Shown: piece after piece, positions 37,345-51,080 of the stretch | Numbering within the stretch: position 1 is the first letter of the stretch | How the letters are laid out: each line of letters begins with the position of its first letter | From: Citrus sinensis | Taxonomy: Eukaryota; Streptophyta; Magnoliopsida; Sapindales; Rutaceae | Direction: 5' to 3' | DNA: 64,000 nucleotides | Assembly: GCF_022201045.2 (NCBI RefSeq) | Contig: NC_068556.1 | Location: 124,001-188,000 of the forward strand | Program-made: the position numbers and the translations under genes | Notes under the pieces: generated by a model | The model's database searches: none | What the model was told of the DNA's origin: nothing | Seen by the model: the letters and a program-made list of their open reading frames with translations, nothing else

Positions 37345-40300
37345 TTACTGATTTGACTTTAAAGAGACGGAGCGGCGACGAATTCTCAGATGTCCAAATT
37401 TTCCAGCACCTGGTGATGAGCCCTCAATGATAAGCGGCAAATAGCCTGTTGCATCTTTGTACCTTTGCTGAATCTGAAAGTTCATACGGCCAGTAATAGC
37501 TTGTTAAATCACTTGCTCCGTAAAAAGCTATAATATGAATAATCAACATGTCAATAAATTCTTTTCAAAGTTACCACTTAAGTTACCTCAAGAACTTGTT
37601 CGCTGCTCCTTAGAGAGTTCCGACCAATTACACAAATCGTTCCACCAGAACCCCCGCCAGTAATTTTAGCCCCGAATAATGTCCCATCTTTAGATTTAGA
37701 CACTTTACTATGTTGAATTTCCTGTACCAACTGTACTAGCCTATCTGTCCCATCGGAACCAAGTCCACAAGCACTATAGCTGTAATGACACTGAAATGTG
37801 ATACAGAAGAAACAATTAAGACACGCAAGTATCACTGAACATGTTCCTTGGATAGAAAATGGCTTTTGCTAGAGATATGTGAGGAAACAAAGAATGTTCA
37901 GAGTCAAACTCTGCTATCAAAATCTTAGTTTTGATTGTGTTCTGTGAATTCTAATTATTTGTGATGAATGCAAATTCATTCTGAAGTAATACCCAAAACC
38001 ACTTCTTGGAACACCCCTCTTACATAAGCATTTGTGCAGAAAAGGAACAAACTAATCATACTAAAACTTGTAATATATCCACCTGATACAGTAGTTCTCC
38101 CAGAGAAGTAAGTTGATCATCTGAAGCTGCAGCTGTTAGCAATGCTTTAAATGCCTGTATGTAAAAATGAAAGAAGGAAAGAAATATCTCAGGTGGAATT
38201 GGTCAAGAAAACTCACAACTATGACTCATCTTTCACATAACAGAAAATAAGAACAAAAGGCAGGACCAATTCTGGTACATAAAAATTCTATTCTCCAAAC
38301 AATCAGATAAGCTATCAAAATTCTCTGACAAACCTTGACTCGGAAATTCTCGTATATAGGATGACAAACTGGTGCTCTAACAAAATATGTACGCTTTGGA
38401 TCAATTACTGTGACTGGATCATTGTGATCACCATAATTCTTAGAAAATTCCTCACCAACAATGGACTCAGGAATATTCTTGGCATAAAGAGCTTCAAATC
38501 TGTAACAAGAAATATAAATTTAATCAATCAACAATGTCACAAATATTAACATATCTCAGAATTGATTTTATCCTCAGTCACTATTATTTTCAACAACTCT
38601 GCTAGTAAATCCCAATAAAGCACCGTACCTGTGAGGAGATAAATTGCACAAGTAATCTAGTGATGCTTCAGCTTCAAGTAGCTCAACACCATCAACCTCC
38701 GGTTCGATGTTGTTTATCCCATTAGAACTTGGCAATGATTGAGGAAGCATACCAGATGCTGTAGACTTTATCATCTTTCGACCCATAAATGCACCTGCTC
38801 TGACAGATCCATAGTCTGCACCTCCAACACTGCCGAAAAGAATGCCAAATAACACAACTTAGACATTTATCTACAAAGAGCAGCGAAAGGCCCCCGGGTA
38901 TGGGGTTTGCTCAAAAGTTACAACACAGGTAGTTTACCATAGCATCAAGTGCTTAGTGCTCCTCCAATACACATAGGCTAATGAAAATCACATGGAAAAA
39001 AATTTTTATCTTATGCTTTAAAAAGCTGGCTTTGGATAGCGGGTTTGGTACCTGTGTCTTATTCCTGAATCAATTCCCCAAAAACGGATGTGGCTAGGAA
39101 TTTCCACCACCCCAAGTAACTCTGCTGGCTGGCATAATCAAGAAGCAAAAATTTTGACTTATAATTCTTGATCCTCGACAAAGCTTCAGCATAGAGTTTT
39201 GTCTCCTGCAATAATGACACATACCTGGCACACCATTGCCAGAAGTTTGTTGGCTTCTCCACATGCAGAAGCCATCTGGTCCATCACACCACAAGGAGCT
39301 CCAACTATGTGATTCTCCACCTAATAAACAACTTAAAATGATAATCAAAAGGAAAAACAATACAAGGTAGATTTTGTACCAAACAGGATAGTCATCTAAT
39401 AGGTTAGATCTCTTGCAGCGGAGCAAGAGGTCTAGAGATCAAATCCCCGCACACAAACCTTGGAGCTAAATTTGCATTTGTGCATGGATGGGTGGTTAGC
39501 AAGTATTCTTTAAATAAATTAAAAAAAAAAAAAAAGCGTCCTGGGATGTCGAACAATAATATCTGTGGGAAGGATGTGTCTAAGGTCAAACCTTTTGGCA
39601 CAGCAAAGCAAGATCTCTTGGATGGATGTTTAATCCTGAAAAATATAGTTCGATGTTTTGAATCAAAATATGGATCAACAGAGCTCTGTCAATCAATGGA
39701 AAAAATTTCTCAATATACCGCAATTAAACATTATAAGGTATACACAGCATTGACTTAACTACAGACTATAATTAACTCATGAATAATGATGGAGAAACAG
39801 GTATTCTCCAAACTGCACCTAAATTTACATTCACTCAGGCCTACCACGATAATCATGCCTAAAAGTCAAGTCAATGTACCAAAATGTGACTAGAATCGTA
39901 ACCCTAAAGTTGCTTAAAATTAGGACAAAACAGTAAATTTTCTTTATTAGCCTTCTCACTTTCAAAGACTTGAATGCAAGCATGACGTATGCCTCTTTAT
40001 GACAGTTTACAATTTGATAACATTTCAAATATATTCAGGACTTTGGCTCTTTGCTTTAATACAACCAACTGAAAAATAGACCTTTCTCAAGTATCTGAAA
40101 TTTTGTACTATCTATAAAGATATGAATGTGTTCCGCCAAAGAGATGAGCACTTCTAATTTATGTAAATAAAAATAAAATATGAGCAACAAAAATGAATTA
40201 AAATTGAAAAATTTTCTCATGGACAATTTGGAAAAATTACCATGAGCAGCAGCTATGGCAGACATACTAGCAACCTCCACTGAGGCAGAAGAAGAAACAC

Positions 40301-43300
40301 CTTTTCCTTCTGGTACTGCAGAAGAAACCTGTACGATTGGAACTTGTACATTCAGTAATAGACATTAATAGCATCTTGTGCAGGGGAACAAGACAGACAA
40401 AAATGGAAAAATAAGATCATGCAAGTATCAGTCGCAGGCAGAGATTAAGAACATTCCAGGCAATATGTAATAACAACACAAGCATATTCAAAAGAAAGGA
40501 GAAAGTCAATTTTACCAGCATGCTTATACTATCCTCAAAGCGCACACCTAGTTCTGTCATTAAAACCAGAATTGTCCCAGCAACATATGCTGCCCACCTA
40601 AAAGAGGAATTGCTTAAGCTGCAATGCAAATGCACAATAAAGAACAAAAACTAATCAATCAAACACGAGGAACTCACTTTTGGGATGGATTTGTATCAAA
40701 GTATTTTTTCGCCTTCTCATATGACATAGGTTTCCCTTCATCCATAAAATCAGATAAATCCATATCAAAAGTTGGACCACGATTGCTCAACTCTGATCCA
40801 TATGATACCTGATGAACCAAAATGCATAGATAAGAGTTTATATTCATGCAAGCACATTATTGTACAAAAGTTTCTACATTTTTCTTTGGTGCTCAAACCT
40901 CCATTAAGTCAAATTGGAGAAGTACATCAGCATTACCTCGAAAACAACATTAAATATAGAAAAAAGTAATAAAATACTAAGACATACAATTTGCAGAACC
41001 GGCATAGGCCCTTGTCCTTTATCATTATGCCGAGCCAGGGCATGCTTCCAGAGTCTTTGTTTACTCGGAGAAATCTTCTGCAAGGCTACATGACAAGCTT
41101 CTCTTATGGGCATCTAAGGGAGGAAAAAAATGATGGTTAAAGCATAAAATTAAAGATTTGGCCCAGAAAAACCCAGAAAAAAAAATAAAAAAATAAAAGG
41201 ATGGTATAATAGAAGGAAATATAAGTACCAATAGAAGAGAATTTGAACCTGCAAAACAAGACTTCCTGAATAATCAGCAATCCCTCCCATTACATCCAAC
41301 CTTCCAGGTGCTCTAGCCACGAAGATTTCTTCCTGCACAACAATTAGAATTTCAAAATGTCAATGCCAACAGAAGATTCACATCAACTGCATCATTCAAA
41401 CACCAATTATCGACTCAAATGATCAAAACAAACACCAAATCAAGAACCCATATAAGAAAGGTATTAGAAAGTCTATTCACTCGCAAGTAACAAGAAGATT
41501 AATCAATCTTGGGAGTAGAAAGATTAGGAAAAAAAGATTTAGTTATAGGAAGCTCAACCTCCCAGTTAAAAAGTCCAGCTGCAGCCTTGCGTTCCCGCAT
41601 CTGGCGCTTCTCAGGAGTCCTATCAGAATCTTTAATGATATCAAGTTCCACCAAGCTCTTCAGAAAACTCATTGTATCTGGAAGACCTTGACAATCTCCA
41701 TGAAGAATCTCAAAGTCTTCAGTGCTTCTAGAGAAAGAAATTTAAGGACGTCAAAATTGAAGCTTGCAACTACCATATAATACAAATTACTAAGACATAC
41801 AGTAAAAGGTATAAAAATTACAATTTCACTGTAGAGTCACCCTCAGGCGTACAAGGTGGTGATCTGCTGGCAGATAGACCAAGTTCATCTTCTGCAGTTT
41901 GATACCATTCAGGAATGGAGACATCTCTTCCAGGGACTCTTTGTAGTTCATACCCAAAAATTATGGCATCACGTAATCTTCTTGCCCCACTTAACTATAT
42001 AGACATGAGAAAACAATAATGAGCTAATAACAAATCAAAGGCCAAAAAACTGGTAAACATGACTTTCAATAAGAAAAAGTTTATAGTAATCAGTATCTTA
42101 TGAAGATACAAACTATTAAATGAAGAGGGCAGATTATGAATGTCACTGCAATATCGTTGCATGTAACCTGAAAAATAGGAAATGCCCCTTCCCCACCCAA
42201 CATCTGGTCTTTCCCTATTATGAAAAAAGGTTTCTATTGCATTCACCTAGTCTTACATTGAAAGATTTCTATTGCATATACTCGGGAGTGGAACAGGGAG
42301 GAGAACTTTAAAGTGGACTACCCATTCATTAAAGAAACAGGAATACCAAAACTGTGATCTGCTACCAAACTCTTTCCACTTCAAAGAACTTAAATCGAAT
42401 TCATATCACAATGTTGTTTCCGTCCAGAGTTACGTCAGAACACAGTTCTAAATCAATGCATCAATCAGTGCATCCTTCTTATAATATCCAATAAGTCATA
42501 ACAGTTTCCCAAAATCGGAGTTTAGCAGTGAGGAAACACTTTTATTGGGACTTATTCTTCTTTTGATTGGACCAGGAAATCACCCTCCCTTTTGACACTT
42601 TAGATAATGACTCTGTTCTTTGTGACTAAAACACAGGAAATCTCTTAGGCATTACCTCTCCATCTATCCTGTAGATGGAGACTTTAACCTAAATCCCAAC
42701 TCAATTGTCTTTGGTTCTTTTGATGCCAATTTTGTGCATAATTTCAGGACAAATTAGGTATTTAATCTCAAGTCTGATGTCTGATTAGCTTGGATTTAAT
42801 TCAGTTGAATCATTAAAATGACAAATTTGAATTTCAAACTACATCAGAAACTAACTTCCTACTAATGGATCAACTATAACAAGTGAGTTACAAACTTTAA
42901 ACTTGATAATAGCATCAAAGATAAAACCACTAAAGAAGATTTGTTAAAAGTAAATATGACCAGAAAGCACCAATACCAAATGCACCAAATCTTATTACCT
43001 TATCAGATGCATAATTTTTTCCAATAGCTGTTTCCTGCAAGATGTGAGCTGCTACCTATATGCATATCATTGTGCAGTTAGCAATCGTAGAATATCAAAA
43101 AAATAAAAACTGGAAAGCAAATTGCACAAACATGACACGTTTTGAGAAACAAATTCCCAAAAAATCAACATGAAATACCATGACAATATCAACATTACAT
43201 GATTAAACCACATACACTAGCCAATGAATATTAAAGTGTATCGATTTTTTAATCTGCTTCAAAAACATTCAGCCTTAGCACTTACTTAAGAAGAATTCTT

Positions 43301-46300
43301 AACCGCCTGAAAGTAGAATCATACATATATTCAGACTCGGGGTCCTCTATTTTAAGGACTTTCTTTTTGATATTCTGAACTAATATTTAGATATCATCAA
43401 ATAACGAGTCTTCCTATAGTCTTACTATATCATACTTACATCATAACATACAAATCTTGTCAATATATTATCGTTCATGGCACATAAGTTACTGTAACTT
43501 CTTTTCATGCACCATTACAAACTTAGAATTTTCAGCATATTCAATTTATGGACTACATGTTACATGTCAATGATATAAAACTTTTCAGATTCTTTACTTT
43601 CGTTAGTTGAATCAATATGTTACAGGTTGTAGCAATGATTCCGCTCTGGAGTCAAAAACAAAGTTCAACCACATATTTGGATATTCTTTATAGATAATTT
43701 TCAAATAAATCTACATTTTGTCTTTCTGTGTACTCTTATTGTCAATATGGAAAATATAACTGACAAAGTGAGTGAATAGGTCACTTCTAACAGAAGCTTA
43801 GTTGCTATATTCCATAATCAATTCTTGATTATGTTCAACTCTGGAAGTTAAAAGCCAATTTACTCTCTCCAAACAGAGCCCAGTATAAAAAGATTTGGGT
43901 GAGAACTAATTCTATTGGCAAAGGACAACTAAGTTGCATCACAGAATCTTAATTATCAAAATAAAAGATGGTCAACAAGTCATCAAACTTGAGGAAAGAA
44001 AATCTACCTCTCCACCATTGATGCCTCCCTCGTAGCATGGTTTCAAACTAATTGCACGTTCAAGATAGGGCTTCCAATGACCAGTTAGTAAATCCCTCCT
44101 GATCATCTCAACACCTCCTTGATAAAACTGCATTGAAATCATAAAAAATAGATTTTGAGTCAGACGTGGCTTTGTGTTTGGGTGGTGGGGGGCTGCTTTT
44201 TTTTTGTGGGGGGGAGGGGTGTGGGGGGGTTGGTGTTGTTGAGTGTGAAGAGAGTTGTAAGTGTTGCTAAGAAACAAGAGAACTATTAAAATTAAACATG
44301 AATTACGAGATGGTGACAAGATGCCCACAAAGAAAAGATAAATTGCCCAAGAGACCCAGAAAGGAATAAAAACTACACAAAAGTATTGCTCAGCTAAAAT
44401 CTTTAGACAAAAAAGGGCCTAAAGACCTTAAGTCTAACAAAAACAGTCTCATGATCATGAAAGTAAAAAATGAAACAGAAAGGAAGCAATAGGCGAACCT
44501 CAAGCATGTTTCTGAGAAAGGGTTCTTCATTGAAATAATCTCTGCGTACAAAGACAAATGGCAGCTTGTATGCTAGGGCTTCACTGACAGTTCCATAACC
44601 AATTTTTCCTGAGATATGGAGAGACCGTCAATTAACATAGATGTGATATCTAGTTCATCTGCCAGTGAAATTTTCATACTGACCAAGCATACAGTCAGAA
44701 GCTGCCATGAAATCAGGCGTATAAGCATCTTTTGGCAGCTTAATAAAATTGGGGGGAAGCTGGCTGTCCGAAGCACCACAGACCTGAATTGAAGAAAAAT
44801 ATGCAAGCTTACTAAATAAGCACATTTAGCACATATTAAGCAGAAAACATGCTACAAAAAGTACCAGGCACTTCCAACCCGAGGGCAAGTACTCCTCCTT
44901 GAGCTTCCAGCCTGCAGGCTGCATATCAGAAATTGAGACAGGGTAAGCACTAGAATTTGATAAAATCATCAGAAAACAGAAATTATAAAAGAACAGTCAC
45001 GGGGAAAGTCAAATTCGAAGCAAGAATTTGTATCAAAACATCAGATCTACCAGATGGAAAAAAATTATCGAACCGCTGTTTAAAATCAGATACCTAATCA
45101 ACTCAAGAGTGAAAAATGTGTGGTAACTCATAGCCACCATTAACAAACAAATAAATCTCTCTGTCTCCAAGAAATTATCACTTGCCATAGACAAAGAATA
45201 TAAACAATCCATCACTAGAAAGTTCCAGTCCAGATACCACGCAAGCAAATATTTTAACAAGAATTTTTTTTCATCAGCAACCATACCTGTCCGCCAAAAT
45301 TGAGGATAAGTAGCTTCACATCATCCTCAATTCCAAGTTCCTTCCTCACCTAAATTAAGAAATAAACCATATTGTTTATAACATAGAGTCTGAAGTGATT
45401 CAATGAATGAAGCTAGTTGTGCACCAAACCTCCTTGCGGGATTTGTGCAACCTCCTCACAACAAGAGGTACATCAATGACATCACGGAAAGCCGGCACTG
45501 TAAAGACAATTTGTGACCAATCATTACAAAACTGCCAGCATCATATAAAAATAACCAAGGAAGGGCCAACAAACACAACTATGCTCAATTAATTGGGGGT
45601 TTGTAACAACTGACATACTTGGGCAGTATCCGGGTAGACGGATGAGGAACTCACAGTGAGAATAATCCTCTGCTATCTGTATGAAATTTCAAGCACACAA
45701 ATAAGTTCAGATAAACTATCCCCATAGAGAGCAATAAACCCCATATGCACAGACAGACAGGCTCCAATATCAAAAACTCAAGCTTAATATAAATTTATTG
45801 CTTCTAGCTGACAATGAAACCACAAAGATTAAGATCATTATCAAGCAGTTACATACCAGCAGTCCAAAGTTCACATGTAAGTGCTATTAGAAAACAAGGG
45901 TTAAATTGTATTCGATTCTCGTAGTGTTTGGGGAAAACTTAATTTCTTTAGAGGCTTTAAAAGATCTCATTGGCTGGTACTCAATCAGTATACCTAAAAC
46001 ACATCATTACTGAAAGTGGAATAATCAAAATATGGTCTTTGTAAACCACAACACCAGCTTCCGCAATTAATAAAAGCCAGATCCAATTAGGAAATGGAAC
46101 ACCAAATTGGAGAACATGACTCCAAGAAGATAAGAGGCACAGGAAAGAGAAGGCGCAGTTCACCTGCCAAACAATTGAACGGTGATGATGCCCAGCAGCC
46201 ATCACATACTCCGCATAAATAAAATCCCAGCTACAAATCATTCAAAAGATAAAAGATGAATAAAAGTGCCTTAGAAGGTCCAAATCTGACAAGTGCTTAG

Positions 46301-47383
46301 AAACTATTTAAGCCAAGGAGAAGATATTAAAAAAAAAAATTGCTAATAAGAACAACACACAAGAGAGATGGCACTAATAAAAGTTACCTAAAGTTGGTGA
46401 CACAAACAGAGCGAATTCCAGCATCAGCTGCAGCACGACATGCAACTGGAACAACATCAGAAACCTGTCCGTAACAAAATGATGTTCACTCGTTCAGTAA
46501 AACTGGCCAAATGTGGATCTTCAGGTTTCAAAATCAATGTAATGAAGAGATGAAAATATGAAAAAAAAGGATTAAAGTGAAGTACCACTAAGTCAGCTTT
46601 GATGGAATTCAGCCACTCTACTTCGTCTTTCAAAATAGATTTCCGAGGAGCCACAGCTGTCTCTGAATACTAGCCAGAAGAAAAACATAAAATAGTAATA
46701 ATAACAATAAGAAGCCATGCAGATAGATAAATAAAACAGTGGCGGATGAGATAAATGAAATTCATATACCTTCTCCAAGGAGGCAAGGCGGTCTACAGTC
46801 AAGGCATCAGCCTGCACTGCTCCACAGTCCAACAGTACCTGATGGTCCGTACATATAAAAAGGCATATGAGGAAACTAATCATTAACGCAAGCATTTTCA
46901 GTACAAATTACTTTGAAGCAAATAAACAAATTCAGTTCCTAGATTAATTAACTAATTAATTAATTTTATTTAAAAAAAAAAGAACTGGAAAAGAAAAGAA
47001 AAGAAAAAGAAAAAGAGGTGGTGAAGGTAAACTGAGGGGCGACCTTGCGAATGAAGAGGCGAGGGGACTGGATTTCAGAAGTGAAGACAAAGTCAGGAGC
47101 ACCGGTGACCACGTGGACATCATGCCCCGCAGAAATCAGATTCCTCACAACCTAAACATCGTCGCATCAAATATCAAAATCAATCACCAATCAAATTCAA
47201 ATCTCAATTATCAAGTACAAATGAAATGAAGTGAGATTGGAATTGGAAAACGAAAATGTAGTAAGGAGAGAAGGAAACCTCAACAACGCGAGTGGCGTGG
47301 CCAAAGCCGTGACCGGTGACATAGTAAGCAAATACCAGATGTTTACTCGACGCCGACACTCCATCAGTCTCGTTGATCCTCAT
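37345..47383 (-). CDS. ARA1: L-arabinokinase
   Basis: Twenty-nine short exons, the first at 47279-47383 and the last at 37345-37473, join to 993 residues in one frame. The N-terminal part resembles a GT-B glycosyltransferase ([42 protein letters not shown]). The C-terminal part is a GHMP sugar kinase: the galactokinase-like [17 protein letters not shown], the ATP loop [17 protein letters not shown], and the C-terminal [13 protein letters not shown]. The enzyme phosphorylates free L-arabinose at C1 with ATP, feeding UDP-arabinose salvage for cell-wall polymers. A frame-compatible ATG lies 27 bp upstream (47410); the downstream one matches the start I recall for Arabidopsis ARA1 better. Introns include a SINE-like insertion near 39400-39535 and a G-rich tract near 44179-44230. 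Similarity to recalled ARA1 is high throughout. Confidence 0.96.
39400..39535 (+). repeat. SINE-like insertion in an ARA1 intron
   Basis: CTCTTGCAGCGGAGCAAG resembles a Pol III A box and GAGATCAAATCCCC (39435-39448) a B box. About 90 bp later the segment ends in A15 (39521-39535). It lies antisense to ARA1 in the intron between exons 22 and 23. Target duplications were not found. Confidence 0.45.
44179..44230 (+). other. G-rich tract in an ARA1 intron
   Basis: Several runs of four to seven guanines on the plus strand, which is the template strand for ARA1, with a T-run in the middle. The spacing could allow a G-quadruplex in DNA; the transcript itself would be C-rich here. Confidence 0.6.
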
Positions 47384-47984
47384 TCTCGCACACAACTTAT
47401 CAAGAAACAAAAATTCTATTTGTTCTGCCTTTCTCTTTCTCTTTCTCTTCCTGTTATTAAATGAAAATCAAACTTACTTTACGTGAAAAGGCGGAGGACG
47501 GGGAGAGAGATATAAAGTAAGCAGTTACGTAGGTGACGCAAACGGATAAAGAGGATCAACATCCGCTTCCAACTTTATGTTTTTAACATCTAATAATTTG
47601 GAAAAGGTCGTTGTTCCCCCGCTTTTGTGGCTCCCCAGATCTCATCGATTGACTACTTATTATTACATCACCTCTCCTAGCTAAGCAAATTCCATCAGGT
47701 TCCGTGCCAGTCCATAACTCCACTGACCAAAAATAGTTACGCAATTCATTGGGCACCGTAACATGCACCCGACGCACCCTGTACAAACGATGATATTAAT
47801 AAAATAAATCATGACTTAATAATAATAATAATATGCATCGTACCTATGAATTTTAATTTTTTTTAATATTGATTAAGCATCAAATTATTGTATTATACAA
47901 ATATTTACAATTGTTATTATAACAGACATTATACTGATATTTACAATCAGATATACATAATTGAAACTTACATTAATAGATTAA

Positions 47985-49160
47985 GGGCCAGTTTGGTAAT
48001 GTTGCAGTTTTTAAAATAATTGTTGTTAGTTGTGCTGTAGAAATAATCAGCTATGAAGAGAATCAATTATGTGTTTGGTAAATTTTATTTTCAAAAGTAC
48101 TGTGAAATTTGAAAGTAGTTATAAGTATTTAGTAAATCTTATTGTTAAACTGCTGTAAGAAAATAAATGACTAAAATGTACATAATGTAGAATGAAATTT
48201 ACTTATACATATAAAAATGCACACGTACAATATCTCGTTGAATCAAACATTTTTTTTTTTTTTATAAAAATGTGGAATTGGCATATTAACTTCTTGCCAA
48301 GTAGCATAAACGTAGCACTTTCTATAGCTTTGTGCCATGTATCTTTAGTTACATAAACTATTCTTATGGAGAAAACAAAGCGTCTTGATAGTTGAAGGAA
48401 TTTCCCTTATGACACGCGGCCTCAGCTCCACAGTTCTTAACTTTTTATAATATCTCTGAAGTAGAATTCTTTGGTCAAGAAAACCTATTATTTTATTGAG
48501 AACCTGCAAAACGTACTTGGTTCCCACATTATCTAATTCAATGTATCTACTTTGTTGTATCATACTTTAAAAAAGAAGCTACCTAAATAGTTATAATAAA
48601 TATGTTTTGTTGATTCAGAGTGAAGAATTCAAAATAATTTTAACTAGTTTTAAAATAATTGCTATTATCTTTAATTGTGTATTATAATAATTTTAACTAA
48701 AAATAAAATTTATGATATAGTGATTTTTTAAAATATGCATGAAAAGGGTGATGAATCACTTACTGTTATTAAATATGGTGATGGAACATGTACTAGATCT
48801 TGCTTTGTTGCACTAGAGAAGTTTTGATAGAACACAAAATATGAAGAAATAGGCCAAACGAAAGGTGTGCGTTAATTATAATAAAAAATTATTAAAATAT
48901 TGATTTTATTTCCAATTTAAATAAGGATAATTTTGGGTTTAAGTAATAATTGTAAGGATATTTATGAAATTATATTAAAGGATAAAATTGATTCTCAAAA
49001 TCAGAATCTAAAAGTTACTCATTCTCTGCTTTTCAAAATCAGCCGTAGGAGGAGTTGATTCTGGTAAAAGTGATTTTGATTTTTTTACCAAACACCAAAA
49101 TTAGTTTTTAGATTTTTAAAATCACTTTTAACCATCCCAAAAGCAATTCCAAACGGGGCC
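47985..49160. mobile_element. PIF/Harbinger-type MITE, long copy
   Basis: The ends read GGGCCAGTTTGGTAAT and AATTCCAAACGGGGCC, near inverted repeats, with TAA directly outside both (47982-47984 and 49161-49163). The outer parts match 60718-61417 in inverted orientation over several hundred bases. About 430 bp in the middle (near 48233-48665) has no match in that copy. No transposase frame is seen. Confidence 0.75.
48233..48665. repeat. Extra internal segment in the long MITE copy
   Basis: Homology to the second copy (60718-61417) stops near ACACGTACAATAT and resumes near CTTTAATTGTGTATTAT. The segment between begins close to a T14 run and contains a 72-codon minus-strand frame with no recognisable relative. 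It may be a nested insertion, or a part lost from the shorter copy. Confidence 0.5.
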
Positions 49161-50769
49161 TAAATTCTATGAAGTACATGTCCAGACAAATAACCCTCAC
49201 AAATGAGAAATATCTCCGTTTCACTCGCATTGTGCAAGAAAGAAGAACTTATAAATGTTTTTAGCCCCTACTATGAACTTTAATATTAGGACTTTGTTTA
49301 TGTATCATTTTTGTAAAATCACTGTTAAATAACTCCTTCAATAGCTCTTTATAGTGATTGAGGATTTTTTTATTATTTGTCAATCGATCTTAAGGTTGAG
49401 TGAATCTAGTCTTATTATATTGAATTTGAATTTTAAATTCGCTCATAAAGTGTGGACTGCTTTGATTTTCAAAATATTTCCTTTTTTCAAATAAACACGC
49501 CAATTAAAAGGGAGAAGAAGTATTTTAGAATGACTCTTTTTAATCTTTTTGGATAAACTTTAATATTCTAGATTACATTGGATAGGTATGTCAAAAAAGC
49601 TTATCCAATCAATTTCATTGACGGGGCTTTCCTTATTAGACATCCATCCCGAATCAAACATATTTCATAGTTGACTATAAAGCGCCATGCAATAACTAAT
49701 TTCGATGCTATAATATAATAAGCAACTTAGAATATCTCGATCCACAATTAAATACATAAGATATATATTATATAGTTTTGAGTTCTAAATTATGTGGCGT
49801 CATTGCGTGAAGATTTGTTGTTCCATAAATCTCGATTTTTTTTCTTATTTTGTTGCACTCAATGATTAATTTGCAGTTATTGTTGTTGTTGTTTTGGCAT
49901 GGTAGATTAAAGTTTTCTTTTAGATTAAAACGTCCTTGCCTGTTGTCTAAGGTCTAAGTGCTTTTAATCATAGGCAATGACTAACTTGAAGCTGTTTTAT
50001 AGTAGAGCACAAATCACAGTCACATACGTAAAGTGATAAATAGTAAAAACTACGTTATAACTTTGATCGTGTAATTATGAAGACGTGTTCTACCTTAAAG
50101 CGGTTCAAATATGGTCGGACCCTTAATCATAAAGAATGAAACTTTACTTATATTTTGTTAATATATAGGTTGGAATGAACAAATATTAAGATGAAGGTTT
50201 ACTTGAAAGAGTTAATATGAATAATATCAATCTTAAATAATAGTATAATAAAACCAGCATATAAAAAGGAACCAAGGAGATCTAGGAGCATCATTAGGAT
50301 TGCTACTGTTTGATCGACTTTTTTTTGGAATAGATTTTAGTATAAATTTGATCTTCTATAATGATGATGCATGGATTTTATTTGATATCAATGGAACCTT
50401 TGTTGTTTTTTTTTTTATTTTTTAAAAAATATATTTGGAAAACCTGCACCAAAGGGACCTTCTTTGAAGTTCGAAGTAAGGATGGGCCGGGCCAGTAATG
50501 GAAGATCGGTCCAGTAAGCTAGTGCACCAGTACATAATTAATTAACAAATTAGAAAAAGGGCAGAGTCGTCATTTGGATTGACGAAATGGCACTCTAACG
50601 CATAGATAAATACACACCCACACTAGCATGTTAAATCTGAGTAGTTGCGGAACTAGGGTTTCATCGGGGAGCCTCATAGTCTTGGTCTTGGTCGGCGGTT
50701 GGAAGACTTCAAGTTTATCATATGTATGCTTTCTTTCTGTTATTGTTTGGATAAATGTTTTTTAATTTG

Positions 50770-51080
50770 ATGAAACGGGTGCTGGAGTTTGGCTCTTTGG
50801 CAAAAAATAATGGTGCCATAGAGATGAATGCAGCTACCTATATCAACCCCACCAACCGTTTCACCAAAATTCGCCATGATTTGCTTCCTGTATTTGGCGG
50901 ATTTCTTTGGTATTTGAATGGTACACACGATACAAAACATACATACATCTTCATCTTTTCTTGGCTTTTGTTGTGTAATTAAAATAAAACAATAATAATA
51001 ATAATAAATCGAGTAGTCATTCAGGCAGCCTCTTTGCGATGGCCATGGCAAAGAAAGGTGTTAAACTGCTCGTAAATTGA
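50770..51080 (+). CDS. Small unrecognised two-exon protein
   Basis: Exon 50770-50920, a 104-bp GT/AG intron, and exon 51025-51080 join in frame to 68 residues. The protein starts MKRVLEFGSLAKNNG, has RFTKIRHDLLPVFGGFLWYL in the middle and ends AKKGVKLLVN. It is balanced in composition and may have one membrane-dipping segment near GGFLWYLNGSLFAMAMA. An in-frame ATG lies 15 bp upstream (50755), right after a stop. A leader-like stretch with AACTAGGGTTTC precedes it. I do not recognise a family. Splice sites that restore a frame to a natural stop are the main support; chance is possible at this size. Confidence 0.45.

Larger units (their letters stand above)
47384..50769. other. Divergent intergenic region with a large MITE
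   Basis: It starts with the ARA1 leader and promoter, then holds a Harbinger-type element (47985-49160) and AT-rich DNA without a supported gene. The last 130 bp (from about 50640) carry AACTAGGGTTTC and pyrimidine-rich sequence, typical of a plant 5' leader for the small gene that follows. Confidence 0.55.

Noticed and set aside
44160-44240. A coding exon in the minus-strand frame through the G-rich tract
   Set aside because: Its residues come from homopolymer DNA (runs of His, Pro, Gln); the ARA1 exon begins at 44127, after a proper acceptor.
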